A stretch of DNA of 64,000 nt from Ricordea florida (Eukaryota > Cnidaria > Anthozoa > Corallimorpharia > Ricordeidae), in contig OX453276.1 in assembly GCA_949710005.1 (NCBI GenBank), positions 26,926,613-26,990,612 on the forward strand. The letters are read 5' to 3'. A program made the translations under genes and the position numbers. Positions within the stretch are counted from its first letter, which is position 1. Each line of letters opens with the position of its first letter. Shown here piece after piece: positions 40,633 to 51,984 of this stretch. A model generated the notes under the pieces. That model did not search any database, had not been told where the DNA came from, and saw only the letters and a list, made by a program, of their open reading frames with translations.

Positions 40633-41593
40633 GTAGTGAAGAGGGGCAAGCATGATCCCGGTTTGAGAGGCATGGCTCAAACGTCCAATCAGTGTGGCCA
40701 GAGTCCTTATCGGGACACAACTCTGTTCTAGGAGGAGTCGACAATCCCCCAAAATACTGTTTAGCTTTAGCTGAGGGAGAGAAAGTGTCATTGTTGTCGA
40801 GTCCAACTGGGCCCCTAGAAAGACAAGACACTGGGATGGAGCAAGTGAGTATTTCTCCACCTTGACCTGGAAGCCCAGATTTTCCAGTAAGGCTACCAGC
40901 TGCGCAAACAGGCTCTGCAACACCTGGCTCTTTTGATGAAGAAGTAGCATGTCGTCGATGTAAATTACAATCCGAATTCCTAGTGAACGGAGCACTGCTA
41001 ACATTGGTTTCAGAGTTTTTGTGAAGGCTCGGGGAGCAGAGGAGAGGCCAAATGGGAGGCACTGAAACTCCTAGACTCTGTCCTGATACACAAACCGCAG
41101 ATACTTCCTGTGAGATGAGTGAATGGGAATTGCATAATATGCATCCTTCAGGTCCAGTTTCATCATAAAGTCTCCTTTCTGTAGTAGGGACCTCACAACC
41201 TGTAGTCCTTCCATTTTGAAGGACTCCTTTCCTAGGAATCGATTTAGCGCCCGAAGACTGATAACTGAGCGAGCCTCGCCATTTTCTTTTTGTACCAGAA
41301 ACAGGGTTGAAGTGAACTGGTCGTCCTGTGATTGCACTTCCCGCACTGCTCCTTTTGCTAACAGATTTGCAATTGCCAAGTCCATTTGTTGGGCCTCTGC
41401 ATGGCTTTTGGTACGGATGACCCTCGTACGCCACTGCCTGGGGCGACTGAAGAAGGGGATCTTGTATCCCTGAATTGTCTGTAATGTCCATGAGTCCTGG
41501 GTTATTTTCCTCCAATTTGGAACAAAAAACTTTAAACGACCCTCTGATTTGTGATTGGGTGGGCTGAGTGTGTCTAGAACTGGCAGTTGATAG

Positions 41594-42421
41594 TCATCCG
41601 TTACCGGCTTTGATACCAGGGGGGTGGGAGGAGATGTCTGTTTTAGCACGCTTGGAGGATTGGTGGTTAGAATTGGAGCCAAATCCCCATTTCCGTTTCC
41701 CGCCAAATCTGTTGTTGTCACTGGAGCGCTGATCTGCACGAAAGGACTGATCCCTTCTGTAGGGCAGTTTGAACTGGCGCTTTGCTGGTGGCGCACTGAT
41801 GAGTTTGCTGTTGGTTGAGCTGTGGTCGTGCTCGCTCCTTATCTTGGCATGAAATTTATCCGGAAAGAGGTGCTTATCGGCAGGGATACTTTCTTTCAGG
41901 GTACGCTTGCCAACTTCCGTAAGAAACTCGGAAAACCGTTTTTGCCTCCATGCATTCAACCTGAAATTAGCGTTGCCAAGTAGGACCAGAGCATCCTCCA
42001 GAAAATCCTTTATGGAATCGGGGTCCACATCCTCAGCCTCCTCCTCCCCACCTACAGCGTCCAGGGCTGACAAGGCTGCTAGAATGGGTCTTGCTACTAC
42101 TATAAATGCATTCTGGCGTTCAGCAAGCCCATCATCAAAGGCAAAGAGCTCCTTAGTTTTCGTTTATCCGTGTCGTTTCTTAATATCATCTTTCATTCCA
42201 GCCTCCATAGTGGGAGAAACAAGCAGAGCCTCCGTATCCTTAATTGGAGGGTATGTAGAAGTCAGCTCTTTCCATTTTTCTTTGGTCAGGGCCCGGGAGA
42301 ACGCTTTCGTGGTGAAATCCAGCAGGTCTTGAGACAGTTTGGTCTCCTGTTCGCTGCTGTAAAAGCGATCGCTTCGAGAACTCGACGGAAGCGGTTCGAC
42401 GGTTTTATCCACCGAATCCAT
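41594..42421 (-). pseudogene. DIRS Gag-like ORF
   Basis: 276 codons in one frame, with a single TAA at 42164-42166. The N-terminal half is rich in charged helices (FTTKAFSRALTKEKWKELT). The C-terminal half is basic and glycine/asparagine-rich (RRDQSFRADQRSSDNNRF, GGKRKWGFGSNSNH), as in nucleic-acid-binding DIRS ORF1 proteins. No CCHC knuckle. It starts 440 nt inside the right terminal repeat and is followed by RT in another frame, overlapping at about 41800. Confidence 0.7.
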
Positions 42422-42861
42422 AGGGCTCCTCTATAGGGCGAAGTACAACCATCTTCTCAAGATTTGGAAGATCTGGTGTTGCACTCCCGCTTCCCGCCAA
42501 ATGGATCGGGACAGACGGTGTGTTGTCGGTCTAAGGACAACAGAAGGCGGTCAATGACTCGTACCTTCAATCGTGAACATAACCTGCAATAATGTCTTAA
42601 GACTCGAATAAACTCACAAAGGCAAACATACTTACATTATCTGAGAGTTGTTCAGTCATTTCCAACAGGTAAGCTGCACGAAGGCAGAGAAATAACGCTA
42701 AATGAGCGGAGAAAAGCAAAACGTGGTCGGCCGAAACGAGCCACAAAACGAAGAGGAAGAGCACATGCGCTTCGATTTCTTTATATTGTGGTACCCAGGC
42801 CGCGGCCGCGCGACATATGCACCAGTATTGCGACTATCAGTCGGAGAGGGGTGAAGGAGAA

Positions 42862-44214
42862 TTATACCACCTCGCAAGATAGTTTAACTTGTCCCGACAA
42901 ATACCGCAGCCAATCGCATCGTGTATAGTGACAGATGCCTGCCAAAACAATCTGGCAAAATTATTTTCCAGACGCTCGCCTCGTGGTTCTTTCGAAACAA
43001 AACCTCGTATGCTTGTAAACATGGCTGACGAATTGCAAAACACTTCCCAATTCTTTCGCCGTTTAACAATTTAGATGCTCAGATCCCTCGTCCAGGGCCT
43101 TACCTGTTTCACAGCGTCGGCATGCAGAATCAATTCAAAATATAGCGAGAATCAGTACTAGTGAACTCATTAAAAGCGCTTCCTCTCCCGCCAGTTGCGC
43201 GGATTTGTAATTTGAATCTTGCGAGTTATTAGTGGCTTAAAATTTCCCAGTAAAACCATATGTCACGTTTAACTAGCTAATGTCGGTCTGTAAACAATCA
43301 CCCAGGACAGGGTTTTCTTTAACGTTTTAAGTAGCCGGAGTTTTTTTAAAAGTAGACGGTTGTGGGTCCGAAGGACCCATATGATGGGCCTTACCATCCT
43401 TTCTAGGGGGGTCCGGGGGCATGCTCCCCCGGAAAAGTTTGGAAAATTGAACGCTGGGAAACGCATTTACTGGCGTTTTGGGCCCTGAAATTCAGACATT
43501 AGAGGGATGAATTAAGCTGCAGTTATACTGTGAAAACCATGTTACTCAAAGAAAGACGAAGTGACATTTCAATAATAAAACAGTATAAACAAAAAGTGGA
43601 ATGATATTTTTTATACCATTTTGGTCGATTTGCTGGCGAATTAACATTTATTTTCTTGGACATTTTTTCAAAGGTGGGTACATACCTTCACTTAAAGTTG
43701 TCTCTTTTGGTTTTCGTTTTCTTTGGCAAAAAAGATCTAAGGTTGATTGCTTTCGTTTTTGACCTCGCTGGTCGGTCATTTTCGCAATTTCGTGCTGATA
43801 GTCACACACGAAGAGTACTCTTTCCCAGGTTCCTGCTCGCACTAATTATGCATTCATGTAACGAAATCCAATATGGCGGACAACAAATCACATCGTTCGT
43901 ACTTTCCCGCCACCGCAGCAAGATTTGTTCAAAACGACAGTCTCAGCCATAACGTTTTTAAACTGCCCTTGAGTCAGAAGTCTTTTATATGTTTTCAGAA
44001 ATGATAGGCACCGCAAATTGTTATTTTTATTGAGCCTAAGCTTTTTTAAACCTGATAAACATCATCTCCTCGACATATCTTGACTCTTCAAGCAATGAAA
44101 GTAGCCGGTGAAAACTGACAGAGAAGCCGGCGAACTTCACCGGCTGCCGGCTCTTATATACAACCCTGCTAGGAAGAATGTTCAGCTAGTTAATCGGTCT
44201 AGTAAAAACACAGG
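42862..44214. other. Non-coding remainder between DIRS and BMP exon 2 of copy B
   Basis: No counterpart in copy A was recognised. It contains a palindromic tract cgggggcatgctcccccg (about 43416-43433), frequent at old DNA-transposon remnants. A minus-strand stretch at 43648-43842 has a KRKQSTLDLFCQRKRKP segment that resembles the N-terminus of TTF-type hAT-derived proteins. No intact gene. Confidence 0.4.
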
Positions 44215-44263
44215 CTAAGTCCCTGGAGTGGCCGCTTAACAGAGGTCGCGCTGCACACTGCAC

Positions 44264-44439
44264 CTGGTATAATATGATGATGTACGTGGAATTCTCCCAG
44301 GATACGAATCTCCGCCCACTAACCACGGGCTCTTTATAGATGCGGAACTCTGCAGCTGTGATTTTTTCTCCCCTCGGGGTTTCCATCTTGAATCGAAACG
44401 TCGCATGTCGATTAGAAATCTGTGGTCGGGCACCGCGTA
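44264..44439 (-). CDS. BMP5-8-type ligand paralogue, copy B, exon 2
   Basis: 176 nt with the same acceptor (GATTTCAG) and donor (CAG|GTGCAG) positions as copy A, open, and one residue different (ISVRGARPQ region: Q for K). Conservation of frame and splice sites, with intron flanks that are more diverged, suggests the exon was under selection after duplication. Confidence 0.87.
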
Positions 44440-44693
44440 CTGAAATCACAAAATTAAAAGATTTGTACTCATCGGACTTAAGAGAAATTTATTTGGCGAA
44501 CTATTTAAGATTAAAGGTGCGTTTCTTTGATATGAATCCACTCTGGACAAGAACGTTTTTTTCTTTTTGGATGCGCCATGATCCTGGTTCACAAATCACG
44601 GATCATACCAAAGGAACACACCCTTGGAACATAAGTTAAAATTTTCTACCAGTCAATAGTCCACGAGGCATGTTCATCTATCAAGCCTCAGAG

Positions 44694-45130
44694 CAGGGCT
44701 AAAAATTAACTCCAATGCTTGGTGGCCAGTCGGGCCAGCTTCCTTGAGTTCTTAGTGGCTCATCCCAAAATGAAGTAGCCCTCGATTTTTTTTAGAGTCA
44801 CGTGGCAATCACAAAATCAAAATGGCGTCTATATGCTGTGAAGCGCTCGTGAAATCACTGTTAAAACGGCTCGGAATTTCCACTTCAGAACTAAAAATTC
44901 ACTTAAATGGATAATCTTAGAGTCCAGGCAAATAAACGAAGAGAAAGGTAGTCCAATTAAACTACATATTGAGTTTTATTTTTAATTTTGTACTTCGCAT
45001 AATTTACATTGCAACTTTTCGAAATTCTGTAGCATAGTCGCACATCGGGGGTTCAAGCCTTAACTGTTGGTAGCACTGGTCAGTTTTAACTCGCCACTGG
45101 CGACCGTGCGACCGCCAATTTTTAGCCCTG
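44694..45130. mobile_element. MITE with CAGGGCTAAAAATT termini
   Basis: 437 bp. The inverted ends read CAGGGCTAAAAATT at the left and AATTTTTAGCCCTG at the right. It is flanked by a 6-bp duplication tcagag (44688-44693 and 45131-45136), present once at the empty site in copy A (about 5026-5031). No coding potential. The CAGGG end suggests hAT, but a 6-bp duplication is short for hAT. Confidence 0.85.
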
Positions 45131-45574
45131 TCAGAGAACGTTCGTTTTCGATCATATAAATGTCATACCAGCCGCAATACGACGCATAGTGCAGTAATAT
45201 TAAAGAACTTCTTGTTCAAACATGAATAAATAAACAGATGAATAATAATGAAATAGATCTTGCCGTGCCACAGCTAATAGGAGCCGAGTTTTCTACTGTT
45301 TTGTGGTAGGTCCGGCTTAACAGTGTAACAGTGTAACAGTTTTATTCATTTATGAAAAACAAATTACAATCTGATCACACAGTCGGCAAATAGCTTAGCT
45401 AGTCTAGGCCGACAGTGTGGAGGATGTTGCAGATAATATAGATATAACATAATTAATTATTCTTAGTAATGTATAATGATGTCACCGAACAATTAAATTG
45501 TTTGTGAAAAAGAAAAATTATTGGACTAAATAATAATAATGAAGAGATGGTGGGAGATCAAATGTCAAATGTCA

Positions 45575-48500
45575 TTATTGTTGAAAATTTAGTATCGTAT
45601 ATATGTCAGGATAACTGTCCTTTGTTTCAAGCATCTGAAAGAGCATTTTTTGAACTTCTTTTTTATATCTATATTTTGGCACATCCCTGATGCTAATATT
45701 TATACTGTTCCAATCTTGAGCTTCGATTCTCGAAAACGAGTTTTTTTGTTGATTAAGTCTAGAGTACTTAATGTAGTAGTTACCGAGCGAAGATGAGCGC
45801 GTGTTATATTGATGTATTTTCTGAACCGGTGTGAAAAGATTCAGTATGTTAGATGGAGCAGTGTTATCATGGACAATATACATAAGAGAGGCTAGAGATT
45901 TGAAGTAAAGCGTGCTAACTGGTAGAATTCTAGATTCAATGAAATGAGGTTCAGCATGTGAACGGAAGGGGGCGAAATTCATGAGACGAACTGCTCGTTT
46001 CTGCAAAATAAGTATTTTATCTAAATGAGTATTAGCAACTTTTCCCCATGCAATAAGTCCACATGTGATCAGTGGCTCAATTAAGGATTTGTATATATGA
46101 AGCAGAGTTTAATATGGAGTGAAATGCCTTAATCTAGATATAATTCCAATGTATCTGCTAATTTTAGTTGCAAATATAGCTAATGTGATTTTTCCAATTG
46201 TATATATTGTTTTTGTTCTAGATTCACGAGTTGATTGTTTTGATCGATTAAGTGTAATTTTATATCATTGTTTATTCGTTTTTGATAATTATGAAAAAGG
46301 ACAAAATTTGATTTTTTAAGGTTAAGAGAAAGTTTATTGGCTGATAGCCATTCACTAACCTTTGTCAATTCGTTATTAACTATTGTTTCAACGGGTTTAA
46401 GATTCTTATGACCAAATAATAAATTTGTATCATCAGCAAATAAATAAAAACTAAATCTTGTGGAAGCCTTGTAAATATCATTAATATATATTAGAAATAA
46501 TATTGGCCCTAACACGGAACCCTGTGGAACACCACATAAAGTATCTCTCCTTTGTGATATGAGAGGGCCTATTTGCATGTGTAGTCTGTTGACGTCCAGA
46601 CAGATAAGATGAAAACCAGTTATATACTGAGCCACGGATTCCACAATGATTGAGCTTGTGAAGAAGGATCGCGTGATCAACAGTATCAAATGCCTTTTGT
46701 AGATCAATGAAAATTCCACAAGAAAACATGCCCTTATCCATGTAATCTTGAATTTTACTAATAATATCAAGAATAGCATGCTCAGTTGATCGATTTTCCC
46801 GAAATCCATACTGTGACTGGTGAAAGACGCCATTCTTCTCCAGAAAAGGCGTCAAACGCTTATACATGATTTTTTCAAATATCCTATTAAATACAGAAAG
46901 TAAGGAAATTGGTCTATAGTTCCCAGGCTCAGCCTCATCCCCCTCTTTAAATAAAGGGATAATTTTGGCTTGCTTCAATTTGGTTGGATATTGACCTTGT
47001 TGGACTAGTGAGTTCATTGTAGTAGCCAGAGGTTTTGACAGAATATGCTTTGAAGATTTTAATAGCCTTATAGGGCACGAGTATAAACTGTACGATTTGC
47101 TTACTGGCGTCAGCGAAATTTCCAGCTCAATTTCAGCTGGGGAAACTAATTCAAAACAAAAAGAGCCAGAAAATCGATTTGCTGGTAAATAATCACTAAA
47201 GTTTTTAACACTTGGTTTTAACTTAGAGGCAAGCCTACTGCCGACAGACGCAAAATGAGCGTTTAGTATATTAGCATGTTCTAAAGGATTATGGGATAAA
47301 CCCTGATTATTTGGCAGTTTCATTGCAGATGTCATTTTATTCTGTTTCCTTTTATGGTTGATAAGGTCATTAATGCCTTCCCACGTCTTTTTAATATTGT
47401 TCATGTTTTTTTTGAAAATATTCGCAATAATAACGCTGTTTACTCAGGCGAGTTAAAAATGATATTTTATTTCTGTACAATTTGTACTGTACATGGTTAC
47501 CTTCAGATAGGAAGTTATTTTTATTTTTATTGATTTGCGTAGCCCATTTGAAATCCAAGGCTTTGAATGTTCTTTCACTTTACGCTTTGAGAGTAACCTG
47601 AAAGGTGCGTGTTTATTCACAACTGCATTTAATTTATTATAAAATTTAGAGAATAATTTATTTATGTTTCCTTCATTTTCGGATATCGCATCATCCCAGT
47701 CAATTTGTTGTAGATCATGATTAAAATCATTTTCGTTAAAATTCGAAAAATTACGCAATAAATGCTTTTCTGGTTTTCTTTTTTCGATAATAGTGCCTGA
47801 TATACAGAATTGTGTGAGGTGATCGCTGATATCGGAAACAATGTTGCCACTAGTTATCTCATATCCCAGCTCATTAGTAAAGATATTATCAATGAGAGAA
47901 AAAGACGTGTTTCGAACACGAGTAGGTTTGTCGATAGTTGGAATAAGACTAAGACTTTGAAGAGAAAGCAGAAAATTTTCTGCATAAGTTGAAGAAGAGG
48001 TGTGTAGGAGATTAATATTGGTATCGCTCATCAAATAAATAGCTTTCCCCGTCGCGCTAAATTTTTCTATGGTCTCTTCAAAATATTTTTGAAATTCATC
48101 TGGAGAGTTATGCTGCCTATATACGACACCGCATAATATATTACGTCTTTTAGAAAAGTGTATTTCGACCCAAATGGCCTGAAAAGCTTCACTTGAGGTC
48201 ATTTCAATTACAGAATAACTAAGGTCATGATCTATATACATATCAACACCTCCGACTAAAAGAGGCGTTGATACGTATTCAAAGTTATACCCATCTATTG
48301 TTGGATTGAAATCTAACGAATTTGAATTTCTAATTCTCGTTTCTGTTATTCCAATTACGCTAAAATTGTGATCTAATTCATTCAATAGATGTGTTTGAAA
48401 ATTTTCAAAATTACTTTTCAGACTACAAATATTGTTGTGGATCGGAGAAAATCTTTCTGAAAAATTAGACGAATGACTTAGTTTATGTTTCAATTGGCTG

Positions 48501-48625
48501 AAACTATGTGGATAATAGTGTTTACATCTAATGGCATTAGAAAGAGAATCTTCGCTATTAGCATAAAACTTGTCAAAATTTAGATTGAAAATATCAGTGT
48601 CATTTAAACTAGGCAAATTTTGCAA
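45575..48625 (-). pseudogene. LINE ORF2: AP endonuclease and reverse transcriptase
   Basis: The endonuclease region is in 47453-48625 (HNNICSLKSNFENFQ; VIGITETRI; VGGVDMYI; VYRQHNSP; LMSDTNINLLH; ISDHLTQFC). The RT is in 46481-47404 (KIIPLFKEGDEAEPGNYRPI, SLLSVFNRIFEK, CGIFIDLQKAFDTVDH). A one-base shift near 46570 continues it into 46180-46833 (GVPQGSVLGPILFLIYINDI; YLFADDTNLLFGH). The C-terminal piece is 45575-46006 (QKRAVRLMNF). There is another break between endonuclease and RT (47404-47453). The catalytic FADD is present. It would nick DNA and prime reverse transcription at the nick. Inactive because of frame breaks. Confidence 0.88.
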
Positions 48626-48802
48626 TACTTTTTAGATGGAAGATTGCCTGAACAACTTAGCAGATTATTAAATCTACCATGGCTTAGCATTATATTTTGC
48701 TTGTGGTACGGGAGTTCTCTCCACAGAGCTTTGCTCTGTAGTTCATTTTTTGAGCTAGACATTTCAACAGAGTACAAATACATTTTCAAAAGACTAACGT
48801 AC

Positions 48803-49639
48803 TTAGCTTAATGATCCCTGCTCATTCTGGGTTAGTTTGCTCAGCTCCGCAGCATTTCTAACTTTGATTGGGCGCGACTCAGGCGTTTCTCTTAACCATA
48901 TAACGCTGTTTTTTGTCCAGCAAAATTGATAACCATATCTCTCCCTGAAAACTTTAGCGTCGGCAAACAGCTTTTGCTTGGACGACGTTGGGTGATCCAG
49001 GAATCGCAGCCTAGACATATTTTCACTACTTTGAAGGCCGATTGATTCTGGCTGAATAGAGCTTGCTTCCCGTCGAGCTTCCATAACGGAATTTCGAGCC
49101 AGGCGACGAGTAAATTTGCAGATGATAGGTTTTGGCCCCTCTCTTGAAGAGTCTCTTAACGGCACCCTACGTGCCATGTCCAGATCGTTGATGGAGACGT
49201 TAGCGCCAAGCTCATTGAATAGGTTGATACATAAAGCGCTAGTTTCCTCGGCGCTCTCGCGTGTCATGGTCTCCGGGAGGCCGACAATCTTGGTATTGAA
49301 TTTGTAACTGTATTCTTGGAGTTCTTCTATGGCCTGCTCTATATTAACGAACGTTTTCTTCAGCTTAGCTAAGTCCTTTTTCAAGGATTTAATATCCTGC
49401 TTCATTTCTCGCTCTGATTTGAGTAAGTCCTCGTACTCACTACCAATGAATTCGAGCGATTTCTCTGCCTCACTGTTGAGCTTGGCCAGCGAGGCGCCCC
49501 CATCACTTAATCTCCTTTCTTGGGTTTCCAACCTTTCCTGTAGGTTTTTCAGCTTTCTCTGAGCTTCATCAAGCTGCTTCTTAAGGGCTTGATTGTCTTT
49601 TTTTAGACCTTTAATAACATTACTCTGATTATTCGACAT
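48803..49639 (-). CDS. LINE ORF1 protein (L1-ORF1-like chaperone)
   Basis: 278 codons, intact. Residues ~8-120 are heptad-rich coiled coil (KKDNQALKKQLDEAQRKLKN). A compact domain like the RRM of L1 ORF1p/Transposase_22 follows (TKIVGLPET, ~117-200, with MARRVP and PIICKFTRR), and then a C-terminal domain (KLFADAKVFRERY, WTKNSVIWLRE). Such proteins trimerise and bind the element's RNA. It starts 60 nt from the element's 5' edge and ends ~180 nt before ORF2. Confidence 0.85.
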   Translation of the reverse strand: MSNNQSNVIKGLKKDNQALKKQLDEAQRKLKNLQERLETQERRLSDGGASLAKLNSEAEKSLEFIGSEYEDLLKSEREMKQDIKSLKKDLAKLKKTFVNIEQAIEELQEYSYKFNTKIVGLPETMTRESAEETSALCINLFNELGANVSINDLDMARRVPLRDSSREGPKPIICKFTRRLARNSVMEARREASSIQPESIGLQSSENMSRLRFLDHPTSSKQKLFADAKVFRERYGYQFCWTKNSVIWLRETPESRPIKVRNAAELSKLTQNEQGSLS

Positions 49640-49956
49640 TTTTGAGATTCCGAGTCAGGACATTAGATAGACACGTCCGACCTGAACGCACACATGCGCA
49701 CTGGCATTAGGAAATATTCTGTTTTTTTATCGGGTTAGGTAAACTGAAGAACGCGGAGAAAAACTCTTGAAGTAAGGCTCTAACAAGAAACAAATTAAAC
49801 CCACATAACACCGCTTTCACCACATTCCAACCCCTGTGTAGACCTCCCTTTTGCCAAAAATTCAGGATTTGGTTATGGAATACGTTTTCATTGGTGTATT
49901 AAAGCTTCCATAGGACCATTGTTCGCTGACAAATGGATAATATTAAAGTTTACTAT

Positions 49957-50229
49957 ATACCAACTCAGCAGCCTGCAGTTTGAGTAATCCGATAAGCTCA
50001 ATGTCTCGAAATATTCAACATGTTAGTATATAACAACTCAGCAACCTTGGCATTTTGAGCAATCTGATTTGCTCACTATCTCGGGATATTCGACATTAGT
50101 ATATACCAACTCAGCAACCTTGCCATTTTGAGCAATCTGATTGGCTCACCATCTCGGGATATTCAGCATTAGTATATACCAACTCAGCAACCTTGCCATT
50201 TTGAGAAATCTGATTGGCTCACTGTCTCG
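49957..50229. repeat. 73-bp tandem repeat, about four copies (copy B)
   Basis: Same unit as 5446-5585. The leftmost unit is the most diverged, and the last two are nearly identical to the A units. Array length doubled relative to A. Confidence 0.8.
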
Positions 50230-50894
50230 TGTTATTTAACTCAATTCACCTCCTACGAGGTGAATGGTGCTGGGGCTTCTGGGAAAGCCTTGTCCAAGTG
50301 GGTTTTGCCAATGTGTGGAGGCCTATTTTTGAAAGATAATTTCACCATCACTAAGATGTGCCTGACGTTGCTCTATTGGTATATTCGTTTGTAGCATAAT
50401 ATTTTTGACCTCTATGAGGGAAAAGACCTATTGCGTCATGAATATCATTGGCCAATAGTAGGCGCTGAAATAGAGGTCTGCCCATCTCGCTGCATACGTT
50501 TTCTTCCACGTCAATGAATAGTGGCTTTAGAAATATTTACTTTAATGATTCGCAGTTCGGTAAATATTCTCTCACTATTATCTTCGATTTCGGAGCATAA
50601 GAGGCCTTTTGCAACAATTCGTCTCGTGATCTTTTTTTCATAAAGATGACTGTTTCATGAAATTGTTTTTACAGAAATAAAAAGAGTTCATAATATGCTA
50701 GCATAGTACATCGTTTAAACTGGCGTTGTTACAGTGGAAAAAATTTATAAGGATTTGTTTGGGAAAATGACAATTTGCCACCCACTCACGCTTCAATGAT
50801 TTTCAGACAAATCCCTTTATTTTTCTAAGTTTTCAAACCGCTTTAAGATTCTTCAAAATATGAAAGTCTGAAAATTTCCACCCTTGCACATTTA

Positions 50895-51338
50895 GAGGGT
50901 CTGAATGGGGTTTAATGTTTGGTGTTATTTTCCCATAATTTTTAGTGTTTGCTGTTAAATTGGCCAATTTTTTAACGTTTACTGTTTCCGAAGTAAATAC
51001 TGGGAAGTGTTTGGAGGATTCTTTGCACATCTTCGCTAATGTTCGGACCTCCTCGTTAGCCTGCTAACATTTTCGACAGTCTTCGGAAATGTTCGGCAGC
51101 GTTCGGAAATGTTCTGAAATAATCCGGAATTGTCGTAAGATGGCCAAAAACCCCTTGATATACTAAACAAAATAATATTGGCCTTTTTGGAGCCGTTTTA
51201 ACTTCATTCTGGAAAAAATTACTGTTTCATAGATTTTTTTAATATTAGTGTTAAGATACCTAAAACTTAATTGTTTCATGTTACAAAGCCAAAAAATAAA
51301 GTGTTTATTGGTATCGAGGTACCCCCATTCAGACCCTC
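50895..51338. mobile_element. MITE with GAGGGTCTGAATGGGG termini
   Basis: 444 bp with perfect 16-bp inverted ends (GAGGGTCTGAATGGGG and its complement at the right) and a 6-bp target duplication cattta (50889-50894 and 51339-51344). Copy A has cattta once at the empty site (about 6210). The superfamily is not identified. The internal region includes repeats of the tcggaaatgttcgg type. Confidence 0.88.
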
Positions 51339-51984
51339 CATTTATTCTCACTTATTTGAAAGATTGTAAAAATGGGAATCTGAGCTCCATTTGTGGCGCG
51401 TAGTTATGAAAAATTACACTGGAGAGGAAAACAAAAGTATGGAATTTTCGAGTGTTTAAAATGGTCATTAAATCATTACCTTATGATTTAATTTTGTATC
51501 AATATGTATTAATTAGTATTCTGGCTAAGACAAACACTACACGATCTTTCCATTTCTGGAATTTAAAATTGAAGTCCGAGCTTGAAGTTCACCAATTATA
51601 CGTCATGTGACCAGTTTGTTGCAAATGACCTTTTGTTAAATATTTATACGGATTTTAATCTACAATAGTAACCTACAGTATTTAAGACCCCAACGTTGCA
51701 TGACCCCAAAATAAGATTACATCTGATATGAATTAAAGACACGCACTGTAAACTCGTTTAAAACGAGTTCAAAATTTGAATCACATCAAGATTAGTAATA
51801 GAAAGGTCGTAACCTATGGACGATGAAATGCGGCTTTCACGGTATCTAGACAACAATTTCCACTGTACACCCTACCAATGATGCAATTATAAATCAAAAA
51901 GGAAACACGCAACCTTGAAGCAAAAAGAATACGAGAAGAAGACACGAGATTTAACATGAAATATTTCAACATTATGTTGTGTCA

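Larger units (their letters stand above)
38723..41796 (-). pseudogene. DIRS reverse transcriptase-RNase H, split by hAT
   Basis: RT starts in 41071-41796 (KGAVREVQSQDDQFTSTLFL, MKLDLKDAYYAIP). A single TAG follows at 41071-41073. In the same frame the sequence continues to the palm motif IVIYIDDMLLLH (about 40950). The hAT element interrupts at 40632. RT thumb/RNase H resumes at 39833 (RALQRLHLQAV; TIWTNASTMRWG; HVHLRLDNTTAVAYI). The RNase H first motif has N where TDAS is usual. A one-base shift near 39430 moves the rest into the frame 38723-39379. Dead copy, but the RT catalytic YIDD is intact. Confidence 0.87.
37726..42861 (-). mobile_element. DIRS-type tyrosine-recombinase retrotransposon (defective)
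   Basis: The 44-bp terminal inverted repeats are at 37726-37769 and 42818-42861 (outer end ttctccttcacccctct). In the minus direction it carries a Gag-like ORF, RT-RNase H and a tyrosine recombinase, with no LTRs or DDE integrase. This is the defining DIRS layout. Several in-frame stops and an hAT insertion (39842-40632) inactivate it. It is about 4.3 kb without the hAT. Confidence 0.9.
29928..44263 (-). other. Intron 2 of BMP copy B
   Basis: This 14,336-nt intron has the same splice sites as copy A. Relative to A it has gained an unidentified 923-bp segment (30917-31839), a MITE (32438-32813), and the block 32876-44214 containing the Copia and DIRS elements. It lacks A's LINE and A's multi-hairpin element. 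An (att)n microsatellite lies at 30200-30250. Confidence 0.8.
45317..49702 (-). mobile_element. CR1-like LINE (near full length, defective)
   Basis: The edges are defined by the empty site in copy A (near 5211). It has two ORFs, endonuclease and RT. The 3' end (45317-45340) is a short array of the octamer gtgtaaca, the kind of tail CR1-clade elements have. The right flank is ctggc and the left ccggc, so any target duplication is short and imperfect. Confidence 0.85.

Noticed and set aside
43269..43466. Minus-strand frame over the cgggggcatgctcccccg palindrome
   Set aside because: The palindrome is a common feature of old DNA transposon remnants; the frame has no protein-like pattern.
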